Below, in pieces: positions 43,402-50,939 of a DNA stretch of 64,000 bases; the first letter of the stretch is position 1; every line of letters begins with the position of its first letter. The notes beneath the pieces were generated by a model. That model searched no databases. It worked only from the letters and a program-made list of their open reading frames with translations, and was not told the DNA's origin. Origin of the DNA: Pseudomonas sp. BGr12 (GTDB lineage: Bacteria; Pseudomonadota; Gammaproteobacteria; Pseudomonadales; Pseudomonadaceae). A program made the translations under genes and the position numbers. The stretch lies in the NCBI RefSeq assembly GCF_030272895.1, contig NZ_JALRNF010000037.1, positions 1 to 64,000 on the forward strand. Direction: 5' to 3'.

Positions 43402-44010
43402 TTACAACGGCGCATCCATCGCCAGCCCCTGCAAGCGCCGGTACTGGCGCAACACCTTGGGCACATAACGCTGGGTCTCGGCATAGGGCGGAACGATCCG
43501 CCCACGACGCATCACCGCATCGGGGCCGGCGTTATAGGCCGCCACGGCGAGAGTGATGTCGTTGTCGAACAGGGTCAGCATGCGTTTGAGGTAGCGCGCC
43601 CCGCCCTGCACGTTGGCGCGCGGGTCCAGGACATTCTTGACCCCCATCTCCCGGGCGGTGCCCGGCATCAGCTGCATCAGCCCGACGGCGCCGCTGGGTG
43701 AGCGGGCATTGGGGTTGTAGCGCGACTCGGCGTGGATCACCGCATGCAGCAGCGCTGGCGGCAGGTCGTTGGCCTTGGCTGCTGCCGCCACCAGTTCGGC
43801 GTACGGCAGGCCGGTGATCAACTGTGCCTCGCCAGTGCCGGCCAGGCTTGCGCCCGCTTGTTCAGTAATGACCCGCTCATAGTGGCGCCCGGGTCGGTGG
43901 ACGTTGGTCAGCACGTAGCTGCCATCGGCCTTGATCGAGATGTAGAAATCCGCGTGGACCGGTTGGGTCCAGGCCAGCCAGAAGAAAATTCCCGCAGTGA
44001 GCCAGCGCAT
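43402..44010 (-). CDS. lytic transglycosylase (SLT domain)
   Basis: The 202-residue exported protein has a signal peptide ending near PVHA/DFY and a short N-terminal domain with YVLTNVHRPGRHYE. The goose-type SLT domain has catalytic Glu in AVIHAESRYNPNA, SGAVGLMQLMPGTA, and AAYNAGPDAVMR. It cleaves peptidoglycan with 1,6-anhydro product. Next to secretion genes it probably opens the wall for the secretin machine. Start 44010 gives a clean signal peptide. Confidence 0.92.
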   Translation of the reverse strand: MRWLTAGIFFWLAWTQPVHADFYISIKADGSYVLTNVHRPGRHYERVITEQAGASLAGTGEAQLITGLPYAELVAAAAKANDLPPALLHAVIHAESRYNPNARSPSGAVGLMQLMPGTAREMGVKNVLDPRANVQGGARYLKRMLTLFDNDITLAVAAYNAGPDAVMRRGRIVPPYAETQRYVPKVLRQYRRLQGLAMDAPL

Positions 44011-44032
44011 CGTACCGCCCTCCCCGTTGCGT

Positions 44033-44058
44033 CCCCCGAAAAGTGGGGCATATGCCCC
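44033..44058. promoter_or_regulatory. CCCC/GGGG palindromes between transglycosylase and gspG
   Basis: CCCCCGAAAAGTGGGG (44033-44048) overlaps GGGGCATATGCCCC (44045-44058), a perfect 14-bp palindrome. Same motif class as the sites before mnxG and the response regulator. It lies in the divergent gap and could serve either gene. Confidence 0.5.
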
Positions 44059-44136
44059 GATCACCGAGGCGCAGACCTACTGACGCAAGCACTGTGCCGC
44101 CTTGCCATGCCCGTGGCGCAAAGGCTCGGGGCAGAC

Positions 44137-44152
44137 GCGCACAACAATTGCA
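44137..44152 (+). promoter_or_regulatory. weak candidate sigma-54 promoter before gspG
   Basis: GCGCACAACAATTGCA has TTGCA and GCAC at the right spacing, but the -24 GG is CG. It lies 37 bp before the gspG ATG, with the palindromes at 44033-44058 about 90 bp upstream. Worth testing, not secure. Confidence 0.3.
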
Positions 44153-44188
44153 TAAGGCCTTGCAGGCGCACGAAGGAGGGCCTTTGGC

Positions 44189-44611
44189 ATGAACGACAAG
44201 AAACGCGCACAACAGGGATTCACCCTGCTCGAACTGCTGGTGGTGCTGGTGGTGCTGGGTCTGCTCGCGGGGATCGTCGCACCCAAGTACTTCAGCCAGT
44301 TGGGGCGCTCGGAGGCCAAGGTGGCCCGGGCGCAAATCGAAGGCCTGGGCAAGGCCCTTGACCTGTACCGGCTGGAGGTGGGGCATTACCCCAGTTCCGA
44401 GCAAGGCTTGCAGGCACTGGTCATCGCCCCCAGCGACGAGACCCGCTGGTCGGGGCCCTACCTGCAGAAAAAGGTGCCCCAGGATCCGTGGGGACGTAAC
44501 TACATCTATCGCCAGCCTGGCGAAAACGGCGAGTACGACCTGCTCTCCATGGGCAAGGACGGCCAGCCCGGCGGCGAAGGCGAGAACGCCGAGGTCACCA
44601 GTTGGCAGTAA
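44189..44611 (+). CDS. gspG: type II secretion major pseudopilin GspG
   Basis: The 140-residue prepilin has leader MNDKKRAQQG then FTLLELLVVLVVLGLLAGIVAP, with Glu5. The GspG signature continues with YRLEVGHYPSSEQGLQALV, KVPQDPWGRNY and YDLLSMGKDGQPGGEGENAE, the calcium-binding loop. It forms the pseudopilus shaft. XcmT1 of P. putida GB-1, needed for secretion of the Mn-oxidising factor, is a protein of this class. Confidence 0.93.
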   Translation: MNDKKRAQQGFTLLELLVVLVVLGLLAGIVAPKYFSQLGRSEAKVARAQIEGLGKALDLYRLEVGHYPSSEQGLQALVIAPSDETRWSGPYLQKKVPQDPWGRNYIYRQPGENGEYDLLSMGKDGQPGGEGENAEVTSWQ

Positions 44612-44626
44612 GCGGAGGAATGGCAC

Positions 44627-45814
44627 ATGCGCTTCGAGCTCAAGGCACTGGGGAAAACCGGGGTGGTCCTGCTGACGCTGGACGCCCAGGACGCCGGGCA
44701 GGCCCGGCAGCAAGCCGAGCAGCAAGGCTTGCGGGTGGTCAGCGTGCGCAACTGCGAACGCTTCGCCCGCTTGCGTTGGCGCCGTGGCGAAACCTTCGAC
44801 CTGGTGCTGTTCAGCCAGGAGTTGACCACCCTGCTCAACGCCGGCCTGCCGCTGATCGACGCCCTGGAAAGCCTGGCCGAAAAGGAGTCGGCGGCGCAGG
44901 CACGCAAGACCCTGGGTGAACTGGTACGGCTGCTGTATGAAGGCAAGTCCTTCTCCCAGTCGCTGGCCCAGTTGCCCAGTGTGTTCCCGCCGCTGTACGT
45001 CGCCCTGGTGCAATCGAGCGAGAAGACCGGCGCCCTGGGCGATGCCCTGGGGCGCTATGTCAGCTACCGCCAGCGCATGGACGAAGTACGGCAGAAAATC
45101 ATCAGTGCCTCGATCTACCCGTTCCTGCTGCTGTTGGTGGGCGGTGGCGTGGTGCTGTTCCTGCTGGGCTATGTGGTGCCGCGCTTCAGCCTGGTGTTCG
45201 AAGGGCTGGGCACCGAGTTGCCGTGGTTGTCGCGGCTGTTGATGCAGGCCGGGATGTTCCTGCATGCCCATCAGGCGCCCCTGGCCATGGGCGTTGCCGG
45301 CACCCTGGCCGGGCTGTTCCTACTGCGCCGCGATCCGCGGGTGCGGCGCTGGCTGAACCGCCAGCTCGAACGCCTGCCGGCCTTGCACCGGCGCCTGGTG
45401 ATGTACGAACTGGCACGCTTCTATCGCTCCCTGGGGATCCTCCTGCAAGGCGGTATTCCCATCCTGACCGCCATGGGCATGGCCCGTGGCCTGCTGGGGG
45501 CTGCGGCCAGCCAGCGCCTGGAGCTGGCCTGCGAGCGGGTGCGTGAAGGCCTGTCGCTGTCGGCGGCCCTGGAAGCCGGGCACCTGGTGACCCCGGTGTC
45601 GCTGCGCCTGCTGCGCGCTGGCGAGCAGTCGGGCAACCTGGGGCAGATGATGGAGCGCAGCGCCGACTTCTACGACGAAGAGATCAGCCGCTGGATCGAA
45701 TGGTTCGTGCGCCTGTTCGAACCCCTGTTGATGACCTTCATCGGCCTGTTGATCGGCTTTATCGTGATCCTGATGTACATGCCGATCTTCGAGCTGGCGT
45801 CGAGCATCCACTAG
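44627..45814 (+). CDS. gspF: type II secretion inner membrane platform protein GspF
   Basis: The 395-residue polytopic protein has two tandem GspF domains. The first (about 60-185) contains FSQELTTLLNAGLPLIDALE, SFSQSLAQLPSVFPPLYVALV and SSEKTGALGDALGRY. The second (about 255-385) contains FYRSLGILLQGGIPILTAM and RLLRAGEQSGNLGQMMER. Three membrane segments lie near 160-185, 215-235 and 365-390. It is the platform that couples GspE to the pseudopilus and supplies the component missing from the 22-31 kb operon. Confidence 0.94.
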   Translation: MRFELKALGKTGVVLLTLDAQDAGQARQQAEQQGLRVVSVRNCERFARLRWRRGETFDLVLFSQELTTLLNAGLPLIDALESLAEKESAAQARKTLGELVRLLYEGKSFSQSLAQLPSVFPPLYVALVQSSEKTGALGDALGRYVSYRQRMDEVRQKIISASIYPFLLLLVGGGVVLFLLGYVVPRFSLVFEGLGTELPWLSRLLMQAGMFLHAHQAPLAMGVAGTLAGLFLLRRDPRVRRWLNRQLERLPALHRRLVMYELARFYRSLGILLQGGIPILTAMGMARGLLGAAASQRLELACERVREGLSLSAALEAGHLVTPVSLRLLRAGEQSGNLGQMMERSADFYDEEISRWIEWFVRLFEPLLMTFIGLLIGFIVILMYMPIFELASSIH

Positions 45815-45928
45815 CGGCTGGCGTGACAATCATTCGCACTTGCTGTATACAATCGGCCGGTCTCATTGCGAGGCCGCCCTCGCCTGCCGCTCGCGGTCTC
45901 GCTGTCACCTTCCGCCGAGGACAGCTGG

Positions 45929-46570
45929 ATGACCGAACGCTTCACCGATACCCTTCGCCTGCTGAGCGAACCGGGCTGGACCCGCTCCATCGAGCATCGC
46001 TTCGTCAACGAACTGATGGCCGGCACCGTGAATGATGCCGTGATGATCAACTACCTGATCCAGGACCACCGCTTCATCGATGCCTTCCTGACCCTGCTCG
46101 GCGCCGCCATCGCCACGGCCGACACCTTCGAGGCACGCATTCGCCTGGGCCGCTTCACCGGGGTGATTTCGGGTGAAGAGAACACCTATTTCCTGCGCGC
46201 CTTTGAGGCCCTTGGGGTCAGTGACGCGCAACGTCGCGACGCCCCCGACTCGGCGCCCACCGCCGGCTTCAAGGCGCTGATGCGCGAAGCGGCGGCCAGC
46301 CGTTCCTACGCGGCGGCACTGGCGGTGCTCAACGTCGCCGAAGGGCTGTACCTGGACTGGGCCCTGCGCGCGACCCGGCCACTGCCGCCGCGCTTCGAGC
46401 ATGCCGAGTGGATCACCCTGCACGACAACCCGGACTTCCAGGCCTTCGTCGCCTTCCTGCGGGCGGAACTGGACCGGGTCGGGCCGAGCGAACAGCAGAT
46501 CAGCACCGACTTCTTCCTGCGCGCCGTGGCGCTGGAACAGGCGTTCTTCGACGCCGCCTACGACATCTGA
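45929..46570 (+). CDS. TenA family protein, Glu-type (TenA_E)
   Basis: The 213-residue all-helical protein has TenA features MINYLIQDHRFIDAFLTLLG, ISGEENTYFLRAFEALG, and C-terminal FLRAVALEQAFFDAAY. At the catalytic position it has Glu138 in LNVAEGLYLDWA where classical TenA has Cys. TenA_E proteins are thought to act on thiamine breakdown products with another activity. It starts at ATG 45929 and precedes a Cys-type TenA by 9 bp. Confidence 0.82.
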   Translation: MTERFTDTLRLLSEPGWTRSIEHRFVNELMAGTVNDAVMINYLIQDHRFIDAFLTLLGAAIATADTFEARIRLGRFTGVISGEENTYFLRAFEALGVSDAQRRDAPDSAPTAGFKALMREAAASRSYAAALAVLNVAEGLYLDWALRATRPLPPRFEHAEWITLHDNPDFQAFVAFLRAELDRVGPSEQQISTDFFLRAVALEQAFFDAAYDI

Positions 46571-46579
46571 GGATCACCC

Positions 46580-47239
46580 ATGGATATTTTCGAGCGCCTC
46601 AAGCAGGCCGCCAGCGCCGACTGGAACAGCTACGTCGACCACGCCTTCGTGCGCCAGATGGGCGCCGGCACCCTGGCCCAGCCGGCCTTTCGCAAGTACC
46701 TGGTACAGGACTACCTGTTCCTGATCCAGTTCGCCCGTTCCTGGGCGCTGGCTGCCTACAAGAGCCGCACCCTGGACGACATCCGCGCCGCCCAGGCAGG
46801 GTTGGCGGCGATCCTCGACGAGACCGCGCTGCATGTGCGCCTGTGCGAGCGCTGGGGCCTCTGCGCCGACGACCTGGCCGCCACCCCGGAACACCAGGCC
46901 ACCGTCGCCTACACCCGCTTCGTGCTCGACTGCGGCGCCGCCGGTGACCTGCTCGACCTGCACGTGGCCCTGGCGCCCTGCGTGATCGGCTACGCCGAAA
47001 TCGGCCGCAACCTGAGTCCCGACGGCGTCGAAGCCCTTGCCGATCACCCTTACCGCGAGTGGATCGCCGAGTATGCCGGCAGCGGCTACCAGGGCGTGGC
47101 CACCGCCGCGCGGGCGCATCTGGACGCGCTGGCGGCACGGACCATGACCGAACAGCGCTTCGAGGAACTGGTCAAGGTGTTCGCCCAGGCCTCGCGCCTG
47201 GAGGCCGACTTCTGGCAGATGGGCCTGGATGCCAGCTGA
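46580..47239 (+). CDS. tenA: TenA aminopyrimidine aminohydrolase, Cys-type (TenA_C)
   Basis: The 219-residue protein has the classical TenA catalytic Cys134 in ALAPCVIGYAEIG, D44 in YLVQDYLFL, and Glu in SRLEADFWQMGL near the C-terminus. It hydrolyses aminopyrimidines from degraded thiamine for salvage to HMP. It forms an operon with the TenA_E gene. No thiamine riboswitch is visible upstream. Confidence 0.88.
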   Translation: MDIFERLKQAASADWNSYVDHAFVRQMGAGTLAQPAFRKYLVQDYLFLIQFARSWALAAYKSRTLDDIRAAQAGLAAILDETALHVRLCERWGLCADDLAATPEHQATVAYTRFVLDCGAAGDLLDLHVALAPCVIGYAEIGRNLSPDGVEALADHPYREWIAEYAGSGYQGVATAARAHLDALAARTMTEQRFEELVKVFAQASRLEADFWQMGLDAS

Positions 47240-47342
47240 TCGCAGGCTTCGCCAGCTCCCACAGTGAGAACACCCATCCAACCTTTTGGGGGCAGTTCAG
47301 TGATTGCCGGGCACTTGTGGGAGCTGCCGCCAGGCTGCGATC
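47239..47342. repeat. REP palindrome pair (type 2)
   Basis: TCGCAGGCTTCGCCAGCTCC (from 47240) and inverted TTGTGGGAGCTGCCGCCAGG then CTGCGATC. The spacer of about 50 bp is ordinary sequence. Same family as 21913-22094. It lies in the convergent gap after tenA. Confidence 0.8.
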
Positions 47343-47364
47343 GGCCGTGCAACGGCCGCGACAG

Positions 47365-48279
47365 TCAGTAGTCGTAGCGATCCACCGCCCGGCGCCGTTC
47401 GTTGTCGTCGCGCATGTCGTAGTTGGCCGTGGTCTGGATGTTGGTGTGATGCGCCAGCTTCTGGGCAATCGACAGGTCATGCTCTTCGATCACCCGGGTA
47501 ATGAAGGACCGGCGAAAGTCATGGGGCATGATCTTCACCCCAACCTGGGTCCCCCGCTGGCGGGCAATGTAGTAGATCGCATGCTTGGTGATGCGCTCGC
47601 GGGTGATATGGCTGCCACGGCGGATGCGATTGAACAGGAAGTCGTCGTCAGCCTGGCCCTCGGGCAACTGTTCGCGCCGAAACGCCAGCCAGGCATTGAG
47701 CTTGTCGAAGGCCCAGGTCGGCGCGTACTTGATCAACTGCTTGTTGCCCTTGCCCACTACCTGCAGGCTGCGCTCGCTGAAGTCGACCTGGGCCAGGCTC
47801 AGGTTGACCGACTCGGACTTGCGCATGCCGGTGCCATACAGCAAGGCGATCACCGCCGCGTCACGCAGGCCCTGGGGCCGGGGGTCGGCGGCGCAGGCAT
47901 CCATCAGTTCGCGAATCAGGCTGCGCTTGAGGTTGCGGCCACTGGGCAGGCGCGTGCCCTGGGCCGGCTTGACCGTGCGGATGCGCAACAGCTGGTCCTG
48001 GCTGACCAGGCCCAGGCGCCAGGCTTCATTCATGACCCCGCGTACGGCATTGACGTACAGCGACGAGGTGTTCGGCGCATAGCCATCGGCCCGCAAGGCC
48101 GCCACCAGCGCAGTGACGTGCCCGGGTTCGAGTTGGTGCCAGGGCACCTCGGCAATGTCGCAATCCTCGAACCCCAGGCGGTCGGCGGCGTCCTGGAGGA
48201 TGTACTTCATGGTCAGCTGGCTGGAAGGCGCCAGGCGGGCGAGGTATTGCAACAAGGGGTTTTGCAGTGAATCGGACAA
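47365..48279 (-). CDS. lone tyrosine recombinase
   Basis: The 304-residue site-specific recombinase has an N-terminal SAM-like core-binding domain (1-110) and a catalytic domain with R153 in GTGMRKSE, Lys near 177-180 (VVGKGNK), H253-x-x-R256 in MPHDFRRS, H277/H278 in KLAHHTNIQTT, and the nucleophile Y287. It is similar to integron- or XerC/D-like chromosomal recombinases. No phage, island or tRNA attachment site is seen beside it, so its substrate is unclear. It is convergent with tenA. Confidence 0.88.
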   Translation of the reverse strand: MSDSLQNPLLQYLARLAPSSQLTMKYILQDAADRLGFEDCDIAEVPWHQLEPGHVTALVAALRADGYAPNTSSLYVNAVRGVMNEAWRLGLVSQDQLLRIRTVKPAQGTRLPSGRNLKRSLIRELMDACAADPRPQGLRDAAVIALLYGTGMRKSESVNLSLAQVDFSERSLQVVGKGNKQLIKYAPTWAFDKLNAWLAFRREQLPEGQADDDFLFNRIRRGSHITRERITKHAIYYIARQRGTQVGVKIMPHDFRRSFITRVIEEHDLSIAQKLAHHTNIQTTANYDMRDDNERRRAVDRYDY

Positions 48280-48306
48280 ACCGGGAATCCTGTAGAGCTG
48301 AACTGA

Positions 48307-48375
48307 GGTCAGAATGACTGCATCCTTTCATTCTGACTCGGACCACAGCAGGTCATTGTGACCCGCATCATGACC
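48307..48375. repeat. two inverted repeats upstream of the recombinase
   Basis: GTCAGAATGA (48308-48317) and TCATTCTGAC (48328-48337) are a perfect 10-bp pair with 10-nt spacer. GGTCAT (48351-48356) and ATGACC (48370-48375) form a second pair enclosing GGTCATTGTGACC. They lie 30-100 bp before the recombinase start and could be its own binding sites or operators. The rest of the 258-bp gap (48280-48537) shows no gene. Confidence 0.5.
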
Positions 48376-48537
48376 AGATCCTTGATTGGCAAGCCATTTT
48401 TGCCTGGCACAGGGCGTGATGGTACCTCATCACCCCCACTGGAATCGATTGAGGGCAAAATCATGGCCACCCCTTTTGGCTGGTCAGCCGCTGGCTGGAG
48501 GCTAAAGTTGCACAAGGACCCCCGGCCTTGAGGCACC

Positions 48538-49170
48538 ATGGCTTTTCATCGATTGACCCGCAGCCACCCGCGCCTGACCGTCGCCACCCTCACCGGCCTG
48601 CTGGCCGGCTGGCTGGTGCCGGCCAGCGACTGGGTCGAACACGTGCTGATCGGCTGGAATGTCGGCGTGTGGCTGTACCTGCTGCTGATCCTGTGGCTGA
48701 CCGTGGGCGCCAGCGCGCAAAAGGTCAGCCAGGTGGCCAGTATCGAGGATGAAAACGCCGGCCTGGTGTTGTTCACCGTCAGCGTCGCGGCGATCGCCAG
48801 CCTGGCCGCGGTGATCCTGCAACTGGTGGGCGACGGCGCGGGGCCGTTGCGCTATGCCTATACCGGGTTCACCGTCGCCGGCTCCTGGTTGCTGATCGGC
48901 ACCATTTTCAGCCTGCACTACGCCCACCTGTTCTACACCGCCCGGGAACATACGCCGCTGCTGCGTTTTACCGACGGTGAACGTCACCCCGACTACTGGG
49001 ACTTTCACTACTTCTCGTTCACCTTGAGCGTGGCGGTACAGACCTCGGACGTGGGCGTCGCCGGACGCGAGATGCGCCGGGTGGTGCTGGCCCACTCACT
49101 GGTAGGCTTTATCTTCAATACCGCGATTCTGGGCTTTACCATCAACCTGGCCGCAACCCTGATCAACTGA
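48538..49170 (+). CDS. DUF1345 membrane protein
   Basis: The 210-residue membrane protein has about five hydrophobic segments and the DUF1345 signature [13 protein letters not shown] then [23 protein letters not shown] (about 143-181). Function unknown. The last 75 bp overlap the convergent 3' end of the aminotransferase gene. Confidence 0.88.
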   Translation: MAFHRLTRSHPRLTVATLTGLLAGWLVPASDWVEHVLIGWNVGVWLYLLLILWLTVGASAQKVSQVASIEDENAGLVLFTVSVAAIASLAAVILQLVGDGAGPLRYAYTGFTVAGSWLLIGTIFSLHYAHLFYTAREHTPLLRFTDGERHPDYWDFHYFSFTLSVAVQTSDVGVAGREMRRVVLAHSLVGFIFNTAILGFTINLAATLIN

Positions 49171-50352
49171 AGTCTGGCCTTCGAGCACCTGCATGGCACA
49201 CCGGGCGATGCGTCGGCAGGCCTCGACCAGGCGCTCGCTGTCGAGCACCAGGCCAAAGCGCAGGTGCCCGGCCGCACTGGGGCCGAAGGCATCGCCGGCC
49301 AGCACCGACACGCCGTGCTCCTCCAGCAGGCGCTCGGCAAACGCCTGGGCACCCAGGCCGGTCTCGCGGATATCGATCATCACGAACATGCCGCCATCGG
49401 GCTTGTGCACGCGCACGCCCGGGCAATGGGCCAGGCTTGCGCAGACCCGGTCGCGGCGTTCGCGGTAGGTCTGGCGCATCTGCCGCACCTCTGGCAGGTC
49501 CTGCTCCAGTGCCAGCTGGGCGGCGTCCTGGACGAAGTCCGGCAGGCCGTAGAGCATGCACAAGGCCAGGTTGCTCAAGTGATCGCCCAGCGCCTGCGGG
49601 CCGATCACCCAGCCAACCCGCCAGCCCGACATGGCGTGGGACTTGGACAAACTGTTGATGGTCGCCGTGCGTTCGGCCATGCCCGGCAGGCTGGCCGGGC
49701 TGAAATGCTCGCCTTCATACAGCAGCTCACTGTAGACCTCATCGCTGATCAGCCACAGGTCATGCTCGATGCACAGCCGCGCCAAGCGCTCCCAGGTGGA
49801 CCTGGGCAAGCTGGCGCCAGTGGGATTGTGCGGGCTGTTGAACAGCAGCGCCCGGGTGCGTGGCGTCACCAGCGCCGCCACATCCGCCGGGTCGACGCGA
49901 AAGCCCTGCTCGGGCTTGACCGCCACCGGCACTACCCGCGCACCACAGGCGCCGAACACCGCCTCGTAGGTGACGTACATGGGCTCGGCGACGATCACCT
50001 CGTCACCGGGGTCGAACAGGCACTGGGCCACGCCATACAAGGCGCACTGCGCCCCGGCCAGCACCACCACCTCCTGCGGGTCGACCGGCTGGCCGCTGTG
50101 ACGAGTGTGGTGGCGGGCAATGGCCCGGCGCAGGCCCAGGCTGCCGCGGATATCGGCGTAGTGGGTACGGCCGGCGTGCAGGCTGTCGATGGCGGCGTCG
50201 ACAATAACCTTCGGCGTGTCGAAGTCCGGGTCGCCGATCGACAGCAGGAAGATCTCCCGCCCCTGATCCTGCAACTCGACGGCGCGGTAGTGAATATCCC
50301 AGGCAGCGGCGCCGTCACCGGCGATACGTTGGGTGAGCGCGGAATAACGCAT
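49096..50352 (-). CDS. aruH: AruH-like PLP aminotransferase
   Basis: The 418-residue fold-type I aminotransferase starts [20 protein letters not shown], nearly identical to P. aeruginosa arginine:pyruvate transaminase AruH as I remember it. Key residues: N-terminal GDPDFDTP, Asn176 in SPHNPTGA, Asp204 and Tyr207 in ISDEVYS, and PLP lysine K237 in [15 protein letters not shown]. The expected role is the arginine transaminase pathway, but other aruIR genes are not in the window. About 25 extra C-terminal residues ([17 protein letters not shown]) overlap DUF1345 and are probably not conserved. Confidence 0.82.
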   Translation of the reverse strand: MRYSALTQRIAGDGAAAWDIHYRAVELQDQGREIFLLSIGDPDFDTPKVIVDAAIDSLHAGRTHYADIRGSLGLRRAIARHHTRHSGQPVDPQEVVVLAGAQCALYGVAQCLFDPGDEVIVAEPMYVTYEAVFGACGARVVPVAVKPEQGFRVDPADVAALVTPRTRALLFNSPHNPTGASLPRSTWERLARLCIEHDLWLISDEVYSELLYEGEHFSPASLPGMAERTATINSLSKSHAMSGWRVGWVIGPQALGDHLSNLALCMLYGLPDFVQDAAQLALEQDLPEVRQMRQTYRERRDRVCASLAHCPGVRVHKPDGGMFVMIDIRETGLGAQAFAERLLEEHGVSVLAGDAFGPSAAGHLRFGLVLDSERLVEACRRIARCAMQVLEGQTSVDQGCGQVDGKAQNRGIEDKAYQ

Positions 50353-50469
50353 GACGGTCTCCTTGACTGAGCCTGGGCGCCATTGGTCTGAAAGTTACCC
50401 AGGCGGGCATCCTAGCCGACTGCCGGTAAAAATAGCAGAACGCCCAGCGCCGCCGCGGTGAAATATTGC

Positions 50470-50485
50470 CGGCAAACGTTTGCCG
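50470..50485. promoter_or_regulatory. LacI/PurR-type operator palindrome
   Basis: CGGCAAACGTTTGCCG is a perfect 16-bp palindrome with the central AAACGTTT typical of LacI-family operators (PurR box ACGCAAACGTTTGCGT). It lies in the 321-bp gap (50353-50673) between the aminotransferase and the DUF1652 gene. A GC palindrome, GGTCCCCGGGGACC (50608-50621), lies nearer the latter. No LacI-family gene is in the window. Confidence 0.5.
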
Positions 50486-50673
50486 TTTTCCAGCGTTGGC
50501 CATGAGGTTGCCGCACAGCACCAGGCCCTGCTTCAAGGAATCGACAAACCGTCATCATCACGGGCAGACACTGGTGTCAGCGGTGCTATGGTTAGGGGGC
50601 TCTCCAGGGTCCCCGGGGACCTGTTGCGCACCTCGATCCGCCCACCTGTTGTTCACCCTACAAGGAGGCTGGC

Positions 50674-50934
50674 ATGAACAAACTGACATTTCCCAGCGCC
50701 TGCCAGATGATGCGCTGGCACTTTCATCCGCTGGGGTTCGAGGCCAGCATGGACGCGCCGCGCAGCATGATCGCGCGCCTGTTCGACCGGGCCACCGGTG
50801 AAACCCTGCTGGCCGTCGCCGGCATCCCCTGCGCCACGCTCATGCCCGCCGCCGATGTCGAACGCATCATCGAAGCGGTCGAGGCGGAACTCGAGGCGTT
50901 CGAGCCGTCCTGCCACCTGCGCGCCGCAGGCTGA
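50674..50934 (+). CDS. DUF1652-like small protein
   Basis: The 86-residue protein MNKLTFPSACQMMRWHFHPL has GFEASMDAPRSMIARLFD, GIPCATLMPAADVERIIEAVE and an acidic helical C-terminus. This resembles DUF1652 proteins abundant in Pseudomonas. Function unknown. AAGGAGG precedes the ATG. It converges with mucR, leaving 5 bp between stops. Confidence 0.7.
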   Translation: MNKLTFPSACQMMRWHFHPLGFEASMDAPRSMIARLFDRATGETLLAVAGIPCATLMPAADVERIIEAVEAELEAFEPSCHLRAAG

Positions 50935-50939
50935 AGGTT

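Noticed and set aside
45815..45928. TPP riboswitch upstream of the TenA genes
   Set aside because: No CUGAGA or ACCUGAUC-type core elements are present.
47365..48279. Recombinase as mark of a genomic island or prophage
   Set aside because: No tRNA, direct repeats, phage genes or composition shift on either side.
50608..50621. GGTCCCCGGGGACC palindrome as another member of the CCCC/GGGG enhancer class
   Set aside because: It has no N6-7 spacer between CCCC and GGGG and no sigma-54 promoter nearby.
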